Positions 47,011-57,232 of a stretch of DNA of 64,000 bases are shown piece by piece. Under the pieces are notes generated by a model, which was given only the letters and a program-made list of their open reading frames with translations, searched no databases and had not been told where the DNA came from. The position numbers were made by a program, and so were the translations under genes. Positions within the stretch are counted from its first letter, which is position 1. The number at the start of each line of letters is the position of its first letter. This stretch comes from Pricia mediterranea (GTDB lineage: Bacteria > Bacteroidota > Bacteroidia > Flavobacteriales > Flavobacteriaceae), in NCBI RefSeq assembly GCF_032248455.1, contig NZ_JAVTTP010000001.1:2230501-2294500 (forward strand), written 5' to 3'.

Positions 47011-48117
47011 TCACACCTTGAAATACACCTTATGCTTATCTAAAAAATAAGTGATATACCAAAACATGTACAGTACCAGAAGCGCGTTGATCACCGCTAT
47101 TATCGGTTCTGATAACCCCAGTGGCCCCAGCAGACCCTCCGTCCAAATCATTCCGAAACCGCGGAACCATTGCGCGCCGACGGTTTCCGCAAACAGGTAG
47201 ATGAATATGGAATTCGTACCGACCACCGAGAAAATCCGTAGCCAGGCCCGTTTGTTATCCTTTATATCGATGGCCCAATAGAACAGGGTCAAAGTTAGAA
47301 TGGCGAAACCTCCTGAAGCCAAGGTAAACGATGAGGTTGCGATGCGTTTGATAATTGGAGTGATCTGCAGCCAATCCATGGCAAAACCCAAAATCAAGAT
47401 GGCAGCACCCCAAATAAGAAATGGCCTCAGCTTTTCCCGTACTGGCACATGCGATAGTAATATTTTACCACAGACCACGCCCCATATCGTATGTACAGCG
47501 GTCGGAATAAAATTGACGAACACCCAAAACCCGTCATTCACCTTTCCCATGACCAACATATCAACATACGCGCCGAAACTGTCGTGATTTTGGGCGTAGG
47601 GAGCTTCGGGATTGTAGGCACGATACAAAATTTCGGTCAGCAGCAGCAATATTATGGATACACCGACTTGTATTCTATTGGGCAGGTGCATGATGGCATA
47701 AGCGATCAATATGGTAAAGGCCAACTGTACCAGTACATTCCACAGCTCCCAGACCAATGCGTGACTGTATACACAGTGCAGCATTACCCCGAAAGCGAAC
47801 AGCAGAAAACAGCGCCGTACGATGTGTCTGGTGACGGCACTTCGGGTTCCGGAGGCCAAACGCTTGCGTAACGAAAACGGCATGGCCACCCCCACAATGA
47901 ACATAAAAAAGGGTTGAATCAGATCCCAGAATCGGAGTCCGTTCCAAGGGTGATGCTCCAATTGCAGGGCCAGGCTTTGAAATGCGGTGTTCTCCGTCAG
48001 ATTGACAAAATTATGATGGAACCCAGCGGCCTCGGCAATCAAAAGAAACATAGTCAGCCCACGGAAGACATCCAGGGAAAATAGACGTTTAGAAACGTTG
48101 GAGGCGAGTTGTGACAT
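47011..48117 (-). CDS. DUF5009/heparan N-acetyltransferase-like membrane protein
   Basis: This 368-residue integral membrane protein has about 10 spans. KRLFSLDVFRGLTMFLLI and WDLIQPFFMFIVGVAMPFS are characteristic of the acyltransferase group related to human HGSNAT (DUF5009). It may acetylate a sugar across the membrane using acetyl-CoA; the substrate is not known in bacteria. It is read in the same direction as the DUF1080 gene after 59 bp, and the two may be co-transcribed. Confidence 0.88.
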   Translation of the reverse strand: MSQLASNVSKRLFSLDVFRGLTMFLLIAEAAGFHHNFVNLTENTAFQSLALQLEHHPWNGLRFWDLIQPFFMFIVGVAMPFSLRKRLASGTRSAVTRHIVRRCFLLFAFGVMLHCVYSHALVWELWNVLVQLAFTILIAYAIMHLPNRIQVGVSIILLLLTEILYRAYNPEAPYAQNHDSFGAYVDMLVMGKVNDGFWVFVNFIPTAVHTIWGVVCGKILLSHVPVREKLRPFLIWGAAILILGFAMDWLQITPIIKRIATSSFTLASGGFAILTLTLFYWAIDIKDNKRAWLRIFSVVGTNSIFIYLFAETVGAQWFRGFGMIWTEGLLGPLGLSEPIIAVINALLVLYMFWYITYFLDKHKVYFKV

Positions 48118-48525
48118 AGGCTGGTAAGGTTACGGGTACGCGTGACGCAATTATTCCCGAATGTAGAAAAAATATCCCTAATGCGACGCGAACTTGTAGA
48201 ATTGGTTTTTGTACATAATTTGATTTCCCCCGTAATTCGGTTTATTGTGCTCCACATACATAAAAGGCCCTACCCTGAATTTTGTAGATAAATTTAGAAT
48301 TCCGCCGACTATCGTAAACGCTCGCCGATGCGAAAAGGACGGAAAGAGCAAGGAGAAAAGACGAATGCAATTTCCGGGGCACCCAAAAAGACAAACCAAT
48401 GCCTAAAAACACCCATGTGCCTTTTGTTATCTTTGTACCTTCTTACTTTCGTCTTTTGGTCAAACGAAATGGCATCCGTTTTGTTTCATGGATATGATGG
48501 TAGAACAACCTAAAATGTAAATGTC
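48118..48525. other. Divergent intergenic region with one promoter element
   Basis: The region holds no gene. The plus-strand TATCTTTG at 48428-48435 matches the -7 consensus for the SGNH gene. I see no RNA or repeat here. Confidence 0.4.
48428..48435 (+). promoter_or_regulatory. -7 element before the SGNH hydrolase gene
   Basis: TATCTTTG is an exact TAnnTTTG match about 90 bp before the start. The -33 box is not clear. Confidence 0.4.
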
Positions 48526-49629
48526 ATGATTATCAAAAGCTGGTATTGCAGCCTTCTGCTTGTAATAGGAAGCCATTTGGTTTCGGCTCAAAAAGAGCCA
48601 GGCCATATCTGGTACACCGTGACCGATTCGGTAGCACAATTTGAAAGCCAAGGTTGGCAAAATATAGGAATCGGACGATTGCCCTCAAGTGCCGAGCACA
48701 AGGTTCGCAAGGCGGTTTGGAACTTGTCCGGTCACACCGCTGGCCTGGGCGTTCGTTTTGAAACGGATTCAGATCACATCGTAATCCGGTATCAGGTCGA
48801 TGGGGATCTCGACATGCACCACATGCCTGCCACCGCAGTAAGCGGAGTTGATCTTTACGTCAAATCCGATTCGAAGTGGCTTTGGGCGAGGGGAAAAACA
48901 AGCTTTCAGGAGACCGTACAGTATAATTTCAGTCTTGATTCACTTTCCGATGATCCACACGAGCATAAGCTTTTTTTCCCCCTTTACAACAATCTGAAAA
49001 ATCTTAAAATCGGGGTTAAGTATGGAAGTTCGTTTCGGTTTCTCCCACTACGCCAAGAGAATCCGGTGGTCGTCTATGGTACTTCAATCGCCCAAGGGGC
49101 GTGCGCCTCGCGACCGGGAATGGCGTGGACAAATATCCTTTCCCGAAAGTTGGACTATCCGATCGTTAATTTGGGTTTCTCAGGGAATGGCCGTCTGGAG
49201 CCGGAGATAATCGACCTGATCAGCGAAATCGATGCTTCGGTTTTTGTGCTCGATTGTCTGCCCAACTTGACCCCTACCGAAGAACGTACAAAAAAAGAAA
49301 TTCAAAAGCGTATTATTGAAAGTGTTGCATCCCTTCGGGAAAAACATCCGCAAACTCCGATCTTATTGGTGCAGCACGCAGGATATTCCGACGGATTGGT
49401 GGACGCAGAACGGCGAAAGATTTACGAAACCTTGAATTCCTGGATGTCGGAATCCTATTCCTCACTTAAAAAAGAGGATTATAAAAACCTTTTTCTGCTG
49501 ACCAAGGACGAAATCGGACTATCGAACGATGCCTTTGTCGATGGTACGCATCCTACGGACCTAGGGATGCAGCAGTACGCCGAGGCTTACGCCAAAAAGC
49601 TCATGCCAATAATTGAAGAAGTCGATTGA
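48526..49629 (+). CDS. SGNH/GDSL hydrolase, exported
   Basis: This 367-residue protein has a signal peptide (about 1-20). The N-terminal beta-sandwich (about 25-170) precedes the SGNH domain: block I VYGTSIAQG carries the nucleophile Ser, block II GFSGNGRLE the Gly, block III the region of LDCLPNLTP with the Asn, and DGTHPTDLG the catalytic Asp/His. It likely removes acetyl or other acyl groups from a polysaccharide. Its 3' end lies 56 bp before the start chosen for the kinase gene. Confidence 0.9.
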   Translation: MIIKSWYCSLLLVIGSHLVSAQKEPGHIWYTVTDSVAQFESQGWQNIGIGRLPSSAEHKVRKAVWNLSGHTAGLGVRFETDSDHIVIRYQVDGDLDMHHMPATAVSGVDLYVKSDSKWLWARGKTSFQETVQYNFSLDSLSDDPHEHKLFFPLYNNLKNLKIGVKYGSSFRFLPLRQENPVVVYGTSIAQGACASRPGMAWTNILSRKLDYPIVNLGFSGNGRLEPEIIDLISEIDASVFVLDCLPNLTPTEERTKKEIQKRIIESVASLREKHPQTPILLVQHAGYSDGLVDAERRKIYETLNSWMSESYSSLKKEDYKNLFLLTKDEIGLSNDAFVDGTHPTDLGMQQYAEAYAKKLMPIIEEVD

Positions 49630-49684
49630 ATTACCCATCAAAACAGCACCTGGAAAAGTCAATTGGATCGTAAATGAATACGGT

Positions 49685-50548
49685 ATGGATGATGCGATCA
49701 AAGACGACGTAGAACGACTGCTAAATACCACGATTAAAGATGTGCGGCCCGTTTCTGGCGGGGATATTTCCATGGCATTTCTACTGGAGACCGGAACGCA
49801 GCATCTTTTTTGTAAACTCAACCCTGCCGATAACGCCCACAACATGTTCATGGCGGAGAAAAAAGGGCTGGAAGCCATTGTTAAAACGAAATCCATTGCC
49901 GCCCCCAAAGTAGTGCTTTGTGAAGTCATTGAAAAAAACGCTATCTTGATTTTGGAATATATTGAACCGAAAATGGCCTCCTCCAAGGAGATGCGGCGAT
50001 TCGGAAAGCAACTGGCTGCCATGCACACGAAAGCTTTTGGGGATAACTTTGGGTGGGAACATGATAACTTTATCGGCAACCTACCACAATCGAACATTAA
50101 TTATACCGACTGGTCCGAATTTTACGTTGCGGAACGCTTGCTACCACAATTAAAGCTGGCCAAAAACGGAGGGCGGCTCCGGAGTAACGAAATCCCATCC
50201 GAAGACCAGATGCTCAAAACCTGTCGCAATCTCTTTCCGGAGGTAAAACCATCCCTTTTACACGGAGACCTTTGGAGCGGCAACTATCTGATTTCCCAGA
50301 ACGGCACGCCCTACCTTATCGACCCCGCTACGTACTACGGGCATCACGAAGTCGATATCGCCATGACCCGTCTTTTTGGAGGTTTTGGACAATCGTTTTA
50401 CGATGGCTACTACGCTGATGGCTCTAAGGTTGGCGGGGAAGCGGAGCGTAACGACATCTATCAACTGTATTACCTGTTGGTTCACCTGAACTTGTTCGGA
50501 GCTTCGTACAAAGCCCCGGTCACCGATATCCTAAATCGGTATTTTTGA
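49685..50548 (+). CDS. Fructosamine kinase family protein
   Basis: I chose the ATG at 49685 (287 residues, MDDAIKDDVERLL), the usual start and length of the family; a TTG at 49613 would overlap the SGNH gene. It is an APH-like kinase: SGGDISMAFLLE is the nucleotide loop, LLHGDLWSGNYL has the catalytic Asp, and YLIDPATYYGHHEVDIAM is the metal-binding Asp region. Members phosphorylate fructosamines or ribulosamines on glycated proteins for repair. The cluster is sugar-related, so a free-sugar substrate is possible. Confidence 0.88.
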   Translation: MDDAIKDDVERLLNTTIKDVRPVSGGDISMAFLLETGTQHLFCKLNPADNAHNMFMAEKKGLEAIVKTKSIAAPKVVLCEVIEKNAILILEYIEPKMASSKEMRRFGKQLAAMHTKAFGDNFGWEHDNFIGNLPQSNINYTDWSEFYVAERLLPQLKLAKNGGRLRSNEIPSEDQMLKTCRNLFPEVKPSLLHGDLWSGNYLISQNGTPYLIDPATYYGHHEVDIAMTRLFGGFGQSFYDGYYADGSKVGGEAERNDIYQLYYLLVHLNLFGASYKAPVTDILNRYF

Positions 50549-50570
50549 TTACTTTTAGGGAAACCATCCT

Positions 50571-52805
50571 ATGAACGACCACCTTTTCCACCGCTGCTTT
50601 AGGCCAACGCGTACCATGATGGCACACCACAGCACTTCTTATTATAATAGTTTGTGCACTACAGGTGTCTATCGCATCCTGTCACTGCTTTGCTCTCTTT
50701 TTATACTCGTAGTCGGCGCTTCATCCTGTGAAACCAAGAATCCCCCTAAAAAAGAATACACCACCTGGAGCTCCTATCTGGGGGATCCCGGACGTAACCA
50801 TTACTCCACGCTGTCACAGATTACACCCGAAAACGTAAAGGATCTAAAGCTCGCCTGGACCTATGATGCGCCGGATTTTGGGCAGATGCAAATGAATCCT
50901 ATCATAGTAGATTCTATCCTCTATGGCGTTTCGGCGGCCCTGCGCGCTTTCGCGTTGAATGCCGCTACCGGCGAGGAAATCTGGAGGTTCGGCGATTCGC
51001 TGCAGGAAGCCGGGGCCTCGAGCCGCGGGGTATCCTATTGGGAAAAAGACGACGACCGTCGGATCCTGTACGTTGCCGGACCCAACCTATACGCCCTGAA
51101 CGCCCTTACCGGCCAACCCATTACATCGTTCGGCGATGACGGCAGTATAGATCTGCGTTCGGGAATGCCCAAATCTGCCCAAGACAAGTTCGTAAGCTCG
51201 AATACCCCCGGCACCGTGTTCGAAGACCAAATCATCATGCCCTTGCGACTATCCGAAAGCGCGGGGGCGGCCCCGGGGGATCTGATGTCGTTCAACGTGC
51301 TTACGGGCGAACTGGAGTGGAAGTTTCACACGATTCCACATCCCGGGGAACTCGGATATGACACATGGGAGGACGAAAACGCCTACCGCAATGAAATCGT
51401 AGGCGCAGCCAATAATTGGGCGGGTATGACGGTGGACGAGGAGCGGGACATACTCTATGTGCCTACAGGCTCGGCAGCGCCGGATTTTTACGGAGGGGTC
51501 AGAAAGGGCAGCAACTTATTTACCAATTGTTTGCTGGCTTTGGATGCGAACACGGGAAAGTATCTCTGGCACTTTCAGTTTACCCATCATGATATCTGGG
51601 ACCGTGACCTGCCCGCCCCTCCCAATCTCTTGATGGTCGAACGGAACGGCAAAAGCATTCCGGTGGTCGCCCAAGTGACCAAACAGGGTTATGTCTATGT
51701 ATTTGATCGGATAACCGGGAACCCCCTCTTCGATATCGAGGAAATACCCGTACCACAGTCGGTGCTAGAGGGAGAAGAGACATGGCCCACCCAACCCTTT
51801 CCCGTAAGACCGAAGCCCTTTGCCCGTCAATCGACCGAATTGACCGAGGATGATGTGAGTCCCTTTGCCAAAAATCCCGATTCGTTGCGGCAAATCCTTT
51901 TAAATGCCGATAAACGTATCTATGCGCCGCCCAACCTTGATCCCGTGCTGCTTTTGCCCGGTTACGACGGGGCTGCCGAGTGGGGCGGGGCGGCAGTGGA
52001 CCCCGAAAAAGGCATTCTCTACGTCAATGCCAACGAGATGGCCTGGTTTCTACAAATGAAGGAGAACGATGCTCCCAGCCCGGATATGCCCTTGGGCGAG
52101 CGTGTCTATCAAAACTATTGCGCTACGTGTCATCAGCCGGACAGAACGGGGCTTGTAGCCAGTGGCTATCCTTCGCTGATTGGCCTCGAAAAGAGCAAGT
52201 CCCAAGACGAAGTGGCCCAAATTATAACCCAAGGTAATGGGATGATGACCGGTTTTCCGGCGCTTCCCCAGAATGAGAAACAATCCCTTATCCGATTCCT
52301 GCTCGACCAAGAGGATAGGCAATCGGAAGATAAACAGGAGGTAATCGAAGAGATTGGCGTATCCGGATCTTCGTCAGTGTTATATAAACATGCCGGATAT
52401 CATAAGTTTCTTGATAGCAACGGCCTCCCCGCCATTTCCCCGCCTTGGGGCACCTTACATGCCATCAACTTAAATACCGGAGAGTATATTTGGTCTGTTC
52501 CTTTCGGCAATACACCCGAACTCGGGGACGAAGGCGTGGGTACCGGCACTGAAAATTACGGTGGGCCCGTGGTTACCGAAAATGGACTATTGTTCATTGC
52601 CGCGACCCGGGACGGCAATTTTAGGGCGTTCGACAAATATACCGGCGAAGTACTATGGGAATACCAGCTGCCCGCACCCGCCTTTGCCACACCCGCAATG
52701 TACGAGGTCGATGGCAAACAGTATATCGCCCTTGCCTGCGGCGGGGAAAAGCTAGGAACAAAAAAGGGAAACCAAATTATGGCGTTTACATTGGACGGGG
52801 AGTAG
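50571..52805 (+). CDS. PQQ-dependent dehydrogenase with cytochrome c domain
   Basis: This 744-residue protein has an N-terminal signal with a likely lipobox (GASSC, Cys53); the start may be one of the later Mets (50616). The eight-bladed quinoprotein propeller begins WSSYLGDPGRNHYSTLSQI. A class I heme site CATCH (residues 517-521) sits in a cytochrome c domain inserted before the last blades. It oxidises a sugar or alcohol in the periplasm and passes electrons to the respiratory chain. PQQ synthesis genes are not here, so PQQ is imported or made elsewhere. Confidence 0.92.
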   Translation: MNDHLFHRCFRPTRTMMAHHSTSYYNSLCTTGVYRILSLLCSLFILVVGASSCETKNPPKKEYTTWSSYLGDPGRNHYSTLSQITPENVKDLKLAWTYDAPDFGQMQMNPIIVDSILYGVSAALRAFALNAATGEEIWRFGDSLQEAGASSRGVSYWEKDDDRRILYVAGPNLYALNALTGQPITSFGDDGSIDLRSGMPKSAQDKFVSSNTPGTVFEDQIIMPLRLSESAGAAPGDLMSFNVLTGELEWKFHTIPHPGELGYDTWEDENAYRNEIVGAANNWAGMTVDEERDILYVPTGSAAPDFYGGVRKGSNLFTNCLLALDANTGKYLWHFQFTHHDIWDRDLPAPPNLLMVERNGKSIPVVAQVTKQGYVYVFDRITGNPLFDIEEIPVPQSVLEGEETWPTQPFPVRPKPFARQSTELTEDDVSPFAKNPDSLRQILLNADKRIYAPPNLDPVLLLPGYDGAAEWGGAAVDPEKGILYVNANEMAWFLQMKENDAPSPDMPLGERVYQNYCATCHQPDRTGLVASGYPSLIGLEKSKSQDEVAQIITQGNGMMTGFPALPQNEKQSLIRFLLDQEDRQSEDKQEVIEEIGVSGSSSVLYKHAGYHKFLDSNGLPAISPPWGTLHAINLNTGEYIWSVPFGNTPELGDEGVGTGTENYGGPVVTENGLLFIAATRDGNFRAFDKYTGEVLWEYQLPAPAFATPAMYEVDGKQYIALACGGEKLGTKKGNQIMAFTLDGE

Positions 52806-52949
52806 TCCTTAAGGTCTTCTTTCCGGCCGTCTTGAAGTCCAAGCTTTTGGTCGAGGTTTTTAATTGCAAAGAGCGCTACATCTGGACACTTTCGGACCGG
52901 CCACGAAGGATAACCCGGCTCAGGGACTTCAACCGTATAAGGTTTGGAT

Positions 52950-54524
52950 TCATGGTTCGCAGGCAAACTCGACAAGATCGCCCCCTTGGCGGACAAGCAT
53001 TTGGTACTGGTCCAATTTTTCGGAAAGGTCAAAATTATCATGCTGATATTCGATGGTGTACCGGACCTTGTCCCAATATTCCGTTTTGGGTTCGGTGGCA
53101 CGGCGGTCATCCGTTTCGATCATCCACTGTTGTAAAGCATCCCGCAGTATCGACAACTCTTTGTTGTATTTCGGATTGTCGATTTGGTTGTTCAGGTTAT
53201 ACGGATCTTCGGCCAACACATATAGTTCTTCCCCGGGCCGTTTGGCGAAGGCCAGCTCGAAATAATCCCTGCTCTTGGGTCGGCCTTCCATAGCCATAAT
53301 CTGAAATTTTGAAATGGAATTGTCCACATCGCCAAACTGCCCGACGGAGCGGTGTGCATTGGGGTCGCCCGCAGGCCACCGGTCCGGTTCAAAATTTTTG
53401 ATGTAGAGAAAATCTTTGGTGCGCACTGCCCTGGCAGGATAGCTTAGGTCACCCTTTCGCACCTGCGCATGCCGTTCGCGTTCCAAAAAGACCTTGCTTC
53501 GGTCGCTTTTCGGGAGTTTCCCTATCCCGAAGAGCTCCAACAGGCTATGTCCGCTAAATGCATCGGGAATTTCAACCCCTGCCGCCATTAAAAAAGTTGG
53601 CCCGAAATCGATAAAGTTCATAAAGTCGGGTACACGCCCCCCTCCCTCAATATGACCTTTCCAATACATGGCCAATGGCATTCGGGTTCCGTAATCGTAA
53701 AGGTTGGCCTTGGCCCTGGGAAAGGGCATCCCATTATCGCTGGTCATCACGATCAGCGTATTGTCGAGCATTCCTTCTTTTTCAAGTTGGGCAATGATGT
53801 TGCCGCATTCTCGATCGAAACGTTCTATCTCATAAAAATAATCCATCATATCGTTGCGGACGCATGGGGTATCCGGCAGAAACCCGGGTACCTGCACCGA
53901 AGCGGCATCCATTCCGGTCTTTACCCCGGCATTGGTCTCGTACACACGATGCGGATCGCTGCTGCCGAACCAGTAGGAAAAGGGCTGTCCTTCCTTTTTA
54001 TCCCTTAAAAACGTATCAAAATCGAGGTAGTCTTTTCCGGCGGGATTGTGTTCGTACCCCCCGGCTTCGAAATCGCCCGGACCCCAGCCCTTGCGGCTCT
54101 TTCCGGTGTGATAGCCAGCTTCGTACAATCGGGAGACCCAATTTGGAAATGAATCGGGAATCACCGACCACAGGTTCCCTGCACTTTCTATTTGGTGCGG
54201 ATACCGCCCCAATAAAATGCTCGCCCGTGACGGGGAACAGGAAGGTACCGCACAGTAGGCATTTTTGAACAAGGCCCCTTCACGGGCCAATCGGTCGAAG
54301 GTAGGCGTTCGAACCGTCGGGTCGCCGTACGCGCCTGCATGGGGATACGACCAGTCGTCTGCAATCAAAAAGAGGATGTTTGGCCTTGGTTGGGCCATTT
54401 CGGTTGCCGTTATTTCTCCCGTTTCTGTTTCCGAAAAATTTACATAGCCCGTAAATAACAGTGCCAGCAGGCTAATAAAAATAATCAACGAAAAGTTCTT
54501 GGAAAATTGGGTTGTCCAGTTCAT
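52950..54524 (-). CDS. Sulfatase (type I, formylglycine-dependent)
   Basis: This 524-residue exported sulfatase has an N-terminal membrane-type signal (about 12-27), metal ligands Asp56-Asp57 (FLIADDWSY) and the modified Cys96 in CSPSRASILLGRYPHQ, the formylglycine signature. TSDNGMPF further on carries the second metal pair. The order resembles heparan N-sulfatase (SGSH) relatives. It would release sulfate from marine polysaccharide, consistent with the neighbouring sugar genes. A maturase (anSME) is not in the window. Confidence 0.93.
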   Translation of the reverse strand: MNWTTQFSKNFSLIIFISLLALLFTGYVNFSETETGEITATEMAQPRPNILFLIADDWSYPHAGAYGDPTVRTPTFDRLAREGALFKNAYCAVPSCSPSRASILLGRYPHQIESAGNLWSVIPDSFPNWVSRLYEAGYHTGKSRKGWGPGDFEAGGYEHNPAGKDYLDFDTFLRDKKEGQPFSYWFGSSDPHRVYETNAGVKTGMDAASVQVPGFLPDTPCVRNDMMDYFYEIERFDRECGNIIAQLEKEGMLDNTLIVMTSDNGMPFPRAKANLYDYGTRMPLAMYWKGHIEGGGRVPDFMNFIDFGPTFLMAAGVEIPDAFSGHSLLELFGIGKLPKSDRSKVFLERERHAQVRKGDLSYPARAVRTKDFLYIKNFEPDRWPAGDPNAHRSVGQFGDVDNSISKFQIMAMEGRPKSRDYFELAFAKRPGEELYVLAEDPYNLNNQIDNPKYNKELSILRDALQQWMIETDDRRATEPKTEYWDKVRYTIEYQHDNFDLSEKLDQYQMLVRQGGDLVEFACEP

Positions 54525-54617
54525 AAGATTTCTTTACATTCCGATAAATATAGCGAAAAAGCGGTGCTACTTTCCAATGTAGTCAACCGTAAACCGATAA
54601 TTCCTCAACATATCCTC

Positions 54618-55679
54618 ATGCAAAAACAAAAAATTCTAGTCGTCGGCTGCGGCAACATGGGCAAGTCCCATGCCCGCGCCTATCATCAATTGGACGGGTT
54701 CGAAATTGTAGGACTGATCAGTCGTACGCCAAAAAGCCGGGAGAAACTGTCCGAAGAACTGGGCGGATACCCTACTTTCGGTGATTATAAAAAGGCCCTG
54801 GCCCAAACAAAACCCGATGCCGTCTCCATCAATACCTATCCCGATACCCATGCGGACTACATTCGGGCGGCCCTGAACGCCGACGCCCATGTTTTTGTAG
54901 AAAAACCATTGGCCCTGACGGTCGAAACGGCCCAAGAACTGGTCGATTTGGCCAAGGAAAAAAGAAAGAAACTAGTGGTAGGTTACATTTTGCGCGTGCA
55001 CCCTGCCTGGTCGAAATTTGTAGAGGTCGCAAGAACTCTTGGGAAGCCTCTTGTAATGCGGATGAACCTCAACCAACAGGCATCGGGTGATATGTGGTAC
55101 ACGCACAAGCAATTGATGAACAGCATGTCGCCCATCGTAGATTGCGGAGTGCATTATGTGGATATCATGTGTCTGATGACACAGTCCGTTCCCGTAAGCG
55201 TTAGTGCCATCGGAGCACGCCTTTCCGATGAAATCGATACCAAAATGTACAATTACGGGCAGTTGCAGGTACGGTTCGAGGATGGTTCCGTGGGATGGTA
55301 CGAAGCCGGCTGGGGACCCATGATGAGCGAGACCGCCTTTTTTATCAAGGACGTTATCGGTCCCAAGGGAAGCGTCTCTATCTCCGATGAAGCCAAAGGG
55401 GAATCAGATAGTGTCGAGGACCACACCAAAACCGGTGGATTGCTTCTACATCATGCAGAACTCGACGACGACGGAAACTTTGCAAAGGATGACGAAATCA
55501 TCAATACCTCCGATGAGCCGGACCACGATGCACTCTGTAAACTGGAGCAGGAATATTTTCTCAAGGCAATCCAGGAAAATCTCGACCTCGGCGATCACAT
55601 GCGGGATGCGGTCAATAGCTTGAGGATTGTTTTAGCCGCGGACGAATCGTTTAGAACCGGTAAAACGGTCAATCTATAA
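54618..55679 (+). CDS. Gfo/Idh/MocA-family oxidoreductase
   Basis: I chose the ATG at 54618 (353 residues, MQKQKILVVGCGNMGKSHAR); the frame is open further upstream but the Rossmann motif starts here. GCGNMG binds NAD(P), EKPLALTVE carries the catalytic Lys of the EKP motif, and the C-terminal beta-sheet domain includes VDCGVHYVDIMC. It oxidises or reduces a sugar or inositol derivative. It is divergent from the sulfatase, so it may work on the released sugar. Confidence 0.92.
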   Translation: MQKQKILVVGCGNMGKSHARAYHQLDGFEIVGLISRTPKSREKLSEELGGYPTFGDYKKALAQTKPDAVSINTYPDTHADYIRAALNADAHVFVEKPLALTVETAQELVDLAKEKRKKLVVGYILRVHPAWSKFVEVARTLGKPLVMRMNLNQQASGDMWYTHKQLMNSMSPIVDCGVHYVDIMCLMTQSVPVSVSAIGARLSDEIDTKMYNYGQLQVRFEDGSVGWYEAGWGPMMSETAFFIKDVIGPKGSVSISDEAKGESDSVEDHTKTGGLLLHHAELDDDGNFAKDDEIINTSDEPDHDALCKLEQEYFLKAIQENLDLGDHMRDAVNSLRIVLAADESFRTGKTVNL

Positions 55680-55681
55680 TA

Positions 55682-56872
55682 TCAATCCTTAAACAACGGG
55701 GTGTCCAAAAGGCTGATCAGACCTTCGTCCTGCTGCTTTAAAATACGTTTGGTGCGCAGATAGCGATCGCGGTTGAAGTCATCGTAATTTTCGGCGTCCC
55801 TGTCCATACTACTGATCCGTACCATATCGGAGGCATGAATGAACTCATTGTTCCCGATCCAAATACCGACGTGCACCACTTTTTCCGGGGTAGAATCGGT
55901 CGCCTTGCTTCCGAAGAACAACAGATCACCTTTTTGCAGCGTTTCGAAACTACCCACGGAATCGATGGCCTTTCCGGTATGTACCTGCTGTGAGGCATCC
56001 CGTGGGATGACCATGCCGTTGAGAAAATAGACAGTCTTGGTAAACCCGCTGCAATCCATTCCCTTGGTCGAGGTTCCTCCCCAGAGGTAAGGCACCCCTA
56101 TCAGCGACATCGAAGTGGACACAATACTGTCGATACTGGGCGTCAACTTTTCGAGCCATTGCCTGTAAGGCTCCGATTCTTCCTTGGATACATAGGCCTG
56201 TCTGCCATCGGGATAGCGTACAATATAATGTTCATCCACATATTTTACGATTTCTAGAATGTTGCCTGCCACCAGATCGGATACCGGTTGTTTATGGTCC
56301 GGTAAGGCATACGAATGCCCGTAGGTTTTTGTGTAAATGACCTTGTGGGTGGTCTTCCAATTGTCCATATATTTCGGTTCCATCGGCACGATGCCCCCAT
56401 CATCGACCCAGGCCAGGTATTTGTCGGGGGTCTGGATCAGGTACCATCCCCCCTCTTTCTTGAGTATTTTAACGGGAGTGCCCAAAGTCGCCTGGGTGGA
56501 CAGTTCCGCGGAGTGTTTGGGTTCGCTGCGCAGATTGGCGACCGAAATGTTAATCAGGGCCTCTGTTTTTCCGTTCAACTTTTTCGAGGGCAATATCTCG
56601 ATGGAATCCCTAAATTCTATGCCATCCGATTTCAACTTGGTCTTCAACGCCTCGACCGCATCCGGCCGATTGCTTTCTCCCGCCAACACAAAATTATTTT
56701 GGGCGTCGACCACACTGATATCAAAGAGTGCCGTTCGTTTATCGGGCGCGTATTCGGAACGGACTACCTGGATTTCTGCCAAGAGTTTTCGCTTGTCGTC
56801 CATCTTTCCGCAAGTGGCCAACAGCAGAGTCATCAAGATAAGGCCTACGGCTTTCAAATCGCATTTTTTCAT
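55682..56872 (-). CDS. NlpC/P60 (C40) peptidase lipoprotein with SH3 domains
   Basis: This 396-residue protein has a lipobox at LATC (Cys21). Bacterial SH3 domains occupy about residues 110-240 (VANLRSEPKHSAEL, GTPVKILKKEGGWYLI). The C-terminal C40 domain has the nucleophile Cys in GMDCSGFTK and His in VVHVGIWIG, then FIHAS. It cuts peptidoglycan stem peptides, probably at the outer-membrane inner face, for recycling or growth. It is convergent with the Gfo/Idh gene. Confidence 0.92.
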   Translation of the reverse strand: MKKCDLKAVGLILMTLLLATCGKMDDKRKLLAEIQVVRSEYAPDKRTALFDISVVDAQNNFVLAGESNRPDAVEALKTKLKSDGIEFRDSIEILPSKKLNGKTEALINISVANLRSEPKHSAELSTQATLGTPVKILKKEGGWYLIQTPDKYLAWVDDGGIVPMEPKYMDNWKTTHKVIYTKTYGHSYALPDHKQPVSDLVAGNILEIVKYVDEHYIVRYPDGRQAYVSKEESEPYRQWLEKLTPSIDSIVSTSMSLIGVPYLWGGTSTKGMDCSGFTKTVYFLNGMVIPRDASQQVHTGKAIDSVGSFETLQKGDLLFFGSKATDSTPEKVVHVGIWIGNNEFIHASDMVRISSMDRDAENYDDFNRDRYLRTKRILKQQDEGLISLLDTPLFKD

Positions 56873-57232
56873 GAGGTACTATTTAGTCATAGTGGTTAAT
56901 TCCACGGGGCTTTGCGCTAGAAGATACACCGTGGGCTACTACCCAAATGCATGGATACATAATTTTTTTGAGATTTTCCCGGATCGGCAGCTCTAACTCA
57001 AACGCTGCGTTTAGCTCCAGAACCCAGATTGGCCAAGTCTATGCGACAAAAATCATGGCATCTTTGCAAATTATTTTAGGCATGGAACATCTCGGGGGTC
57101 CCCAGTTGAAAAAAAGTACTTTATTGGAAAGCACGACCCAAAATTAGAAATAAAACCTATAATTTGTACAAGAATTCTACGGGAGACGCCAAAACGTCGC
57201 AATTTCATCCCAAAACAATAGCAAAATCAAAT
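56873..57232. other. Divergent intergenic region before the methyltransferase
   Basis: The region holds no intact gene. The methyltransferase frame is open back to 57164 without an ATG that suits the fold, so I start it at 57233. No strong promoter match is visible. Confidence 0.35.
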
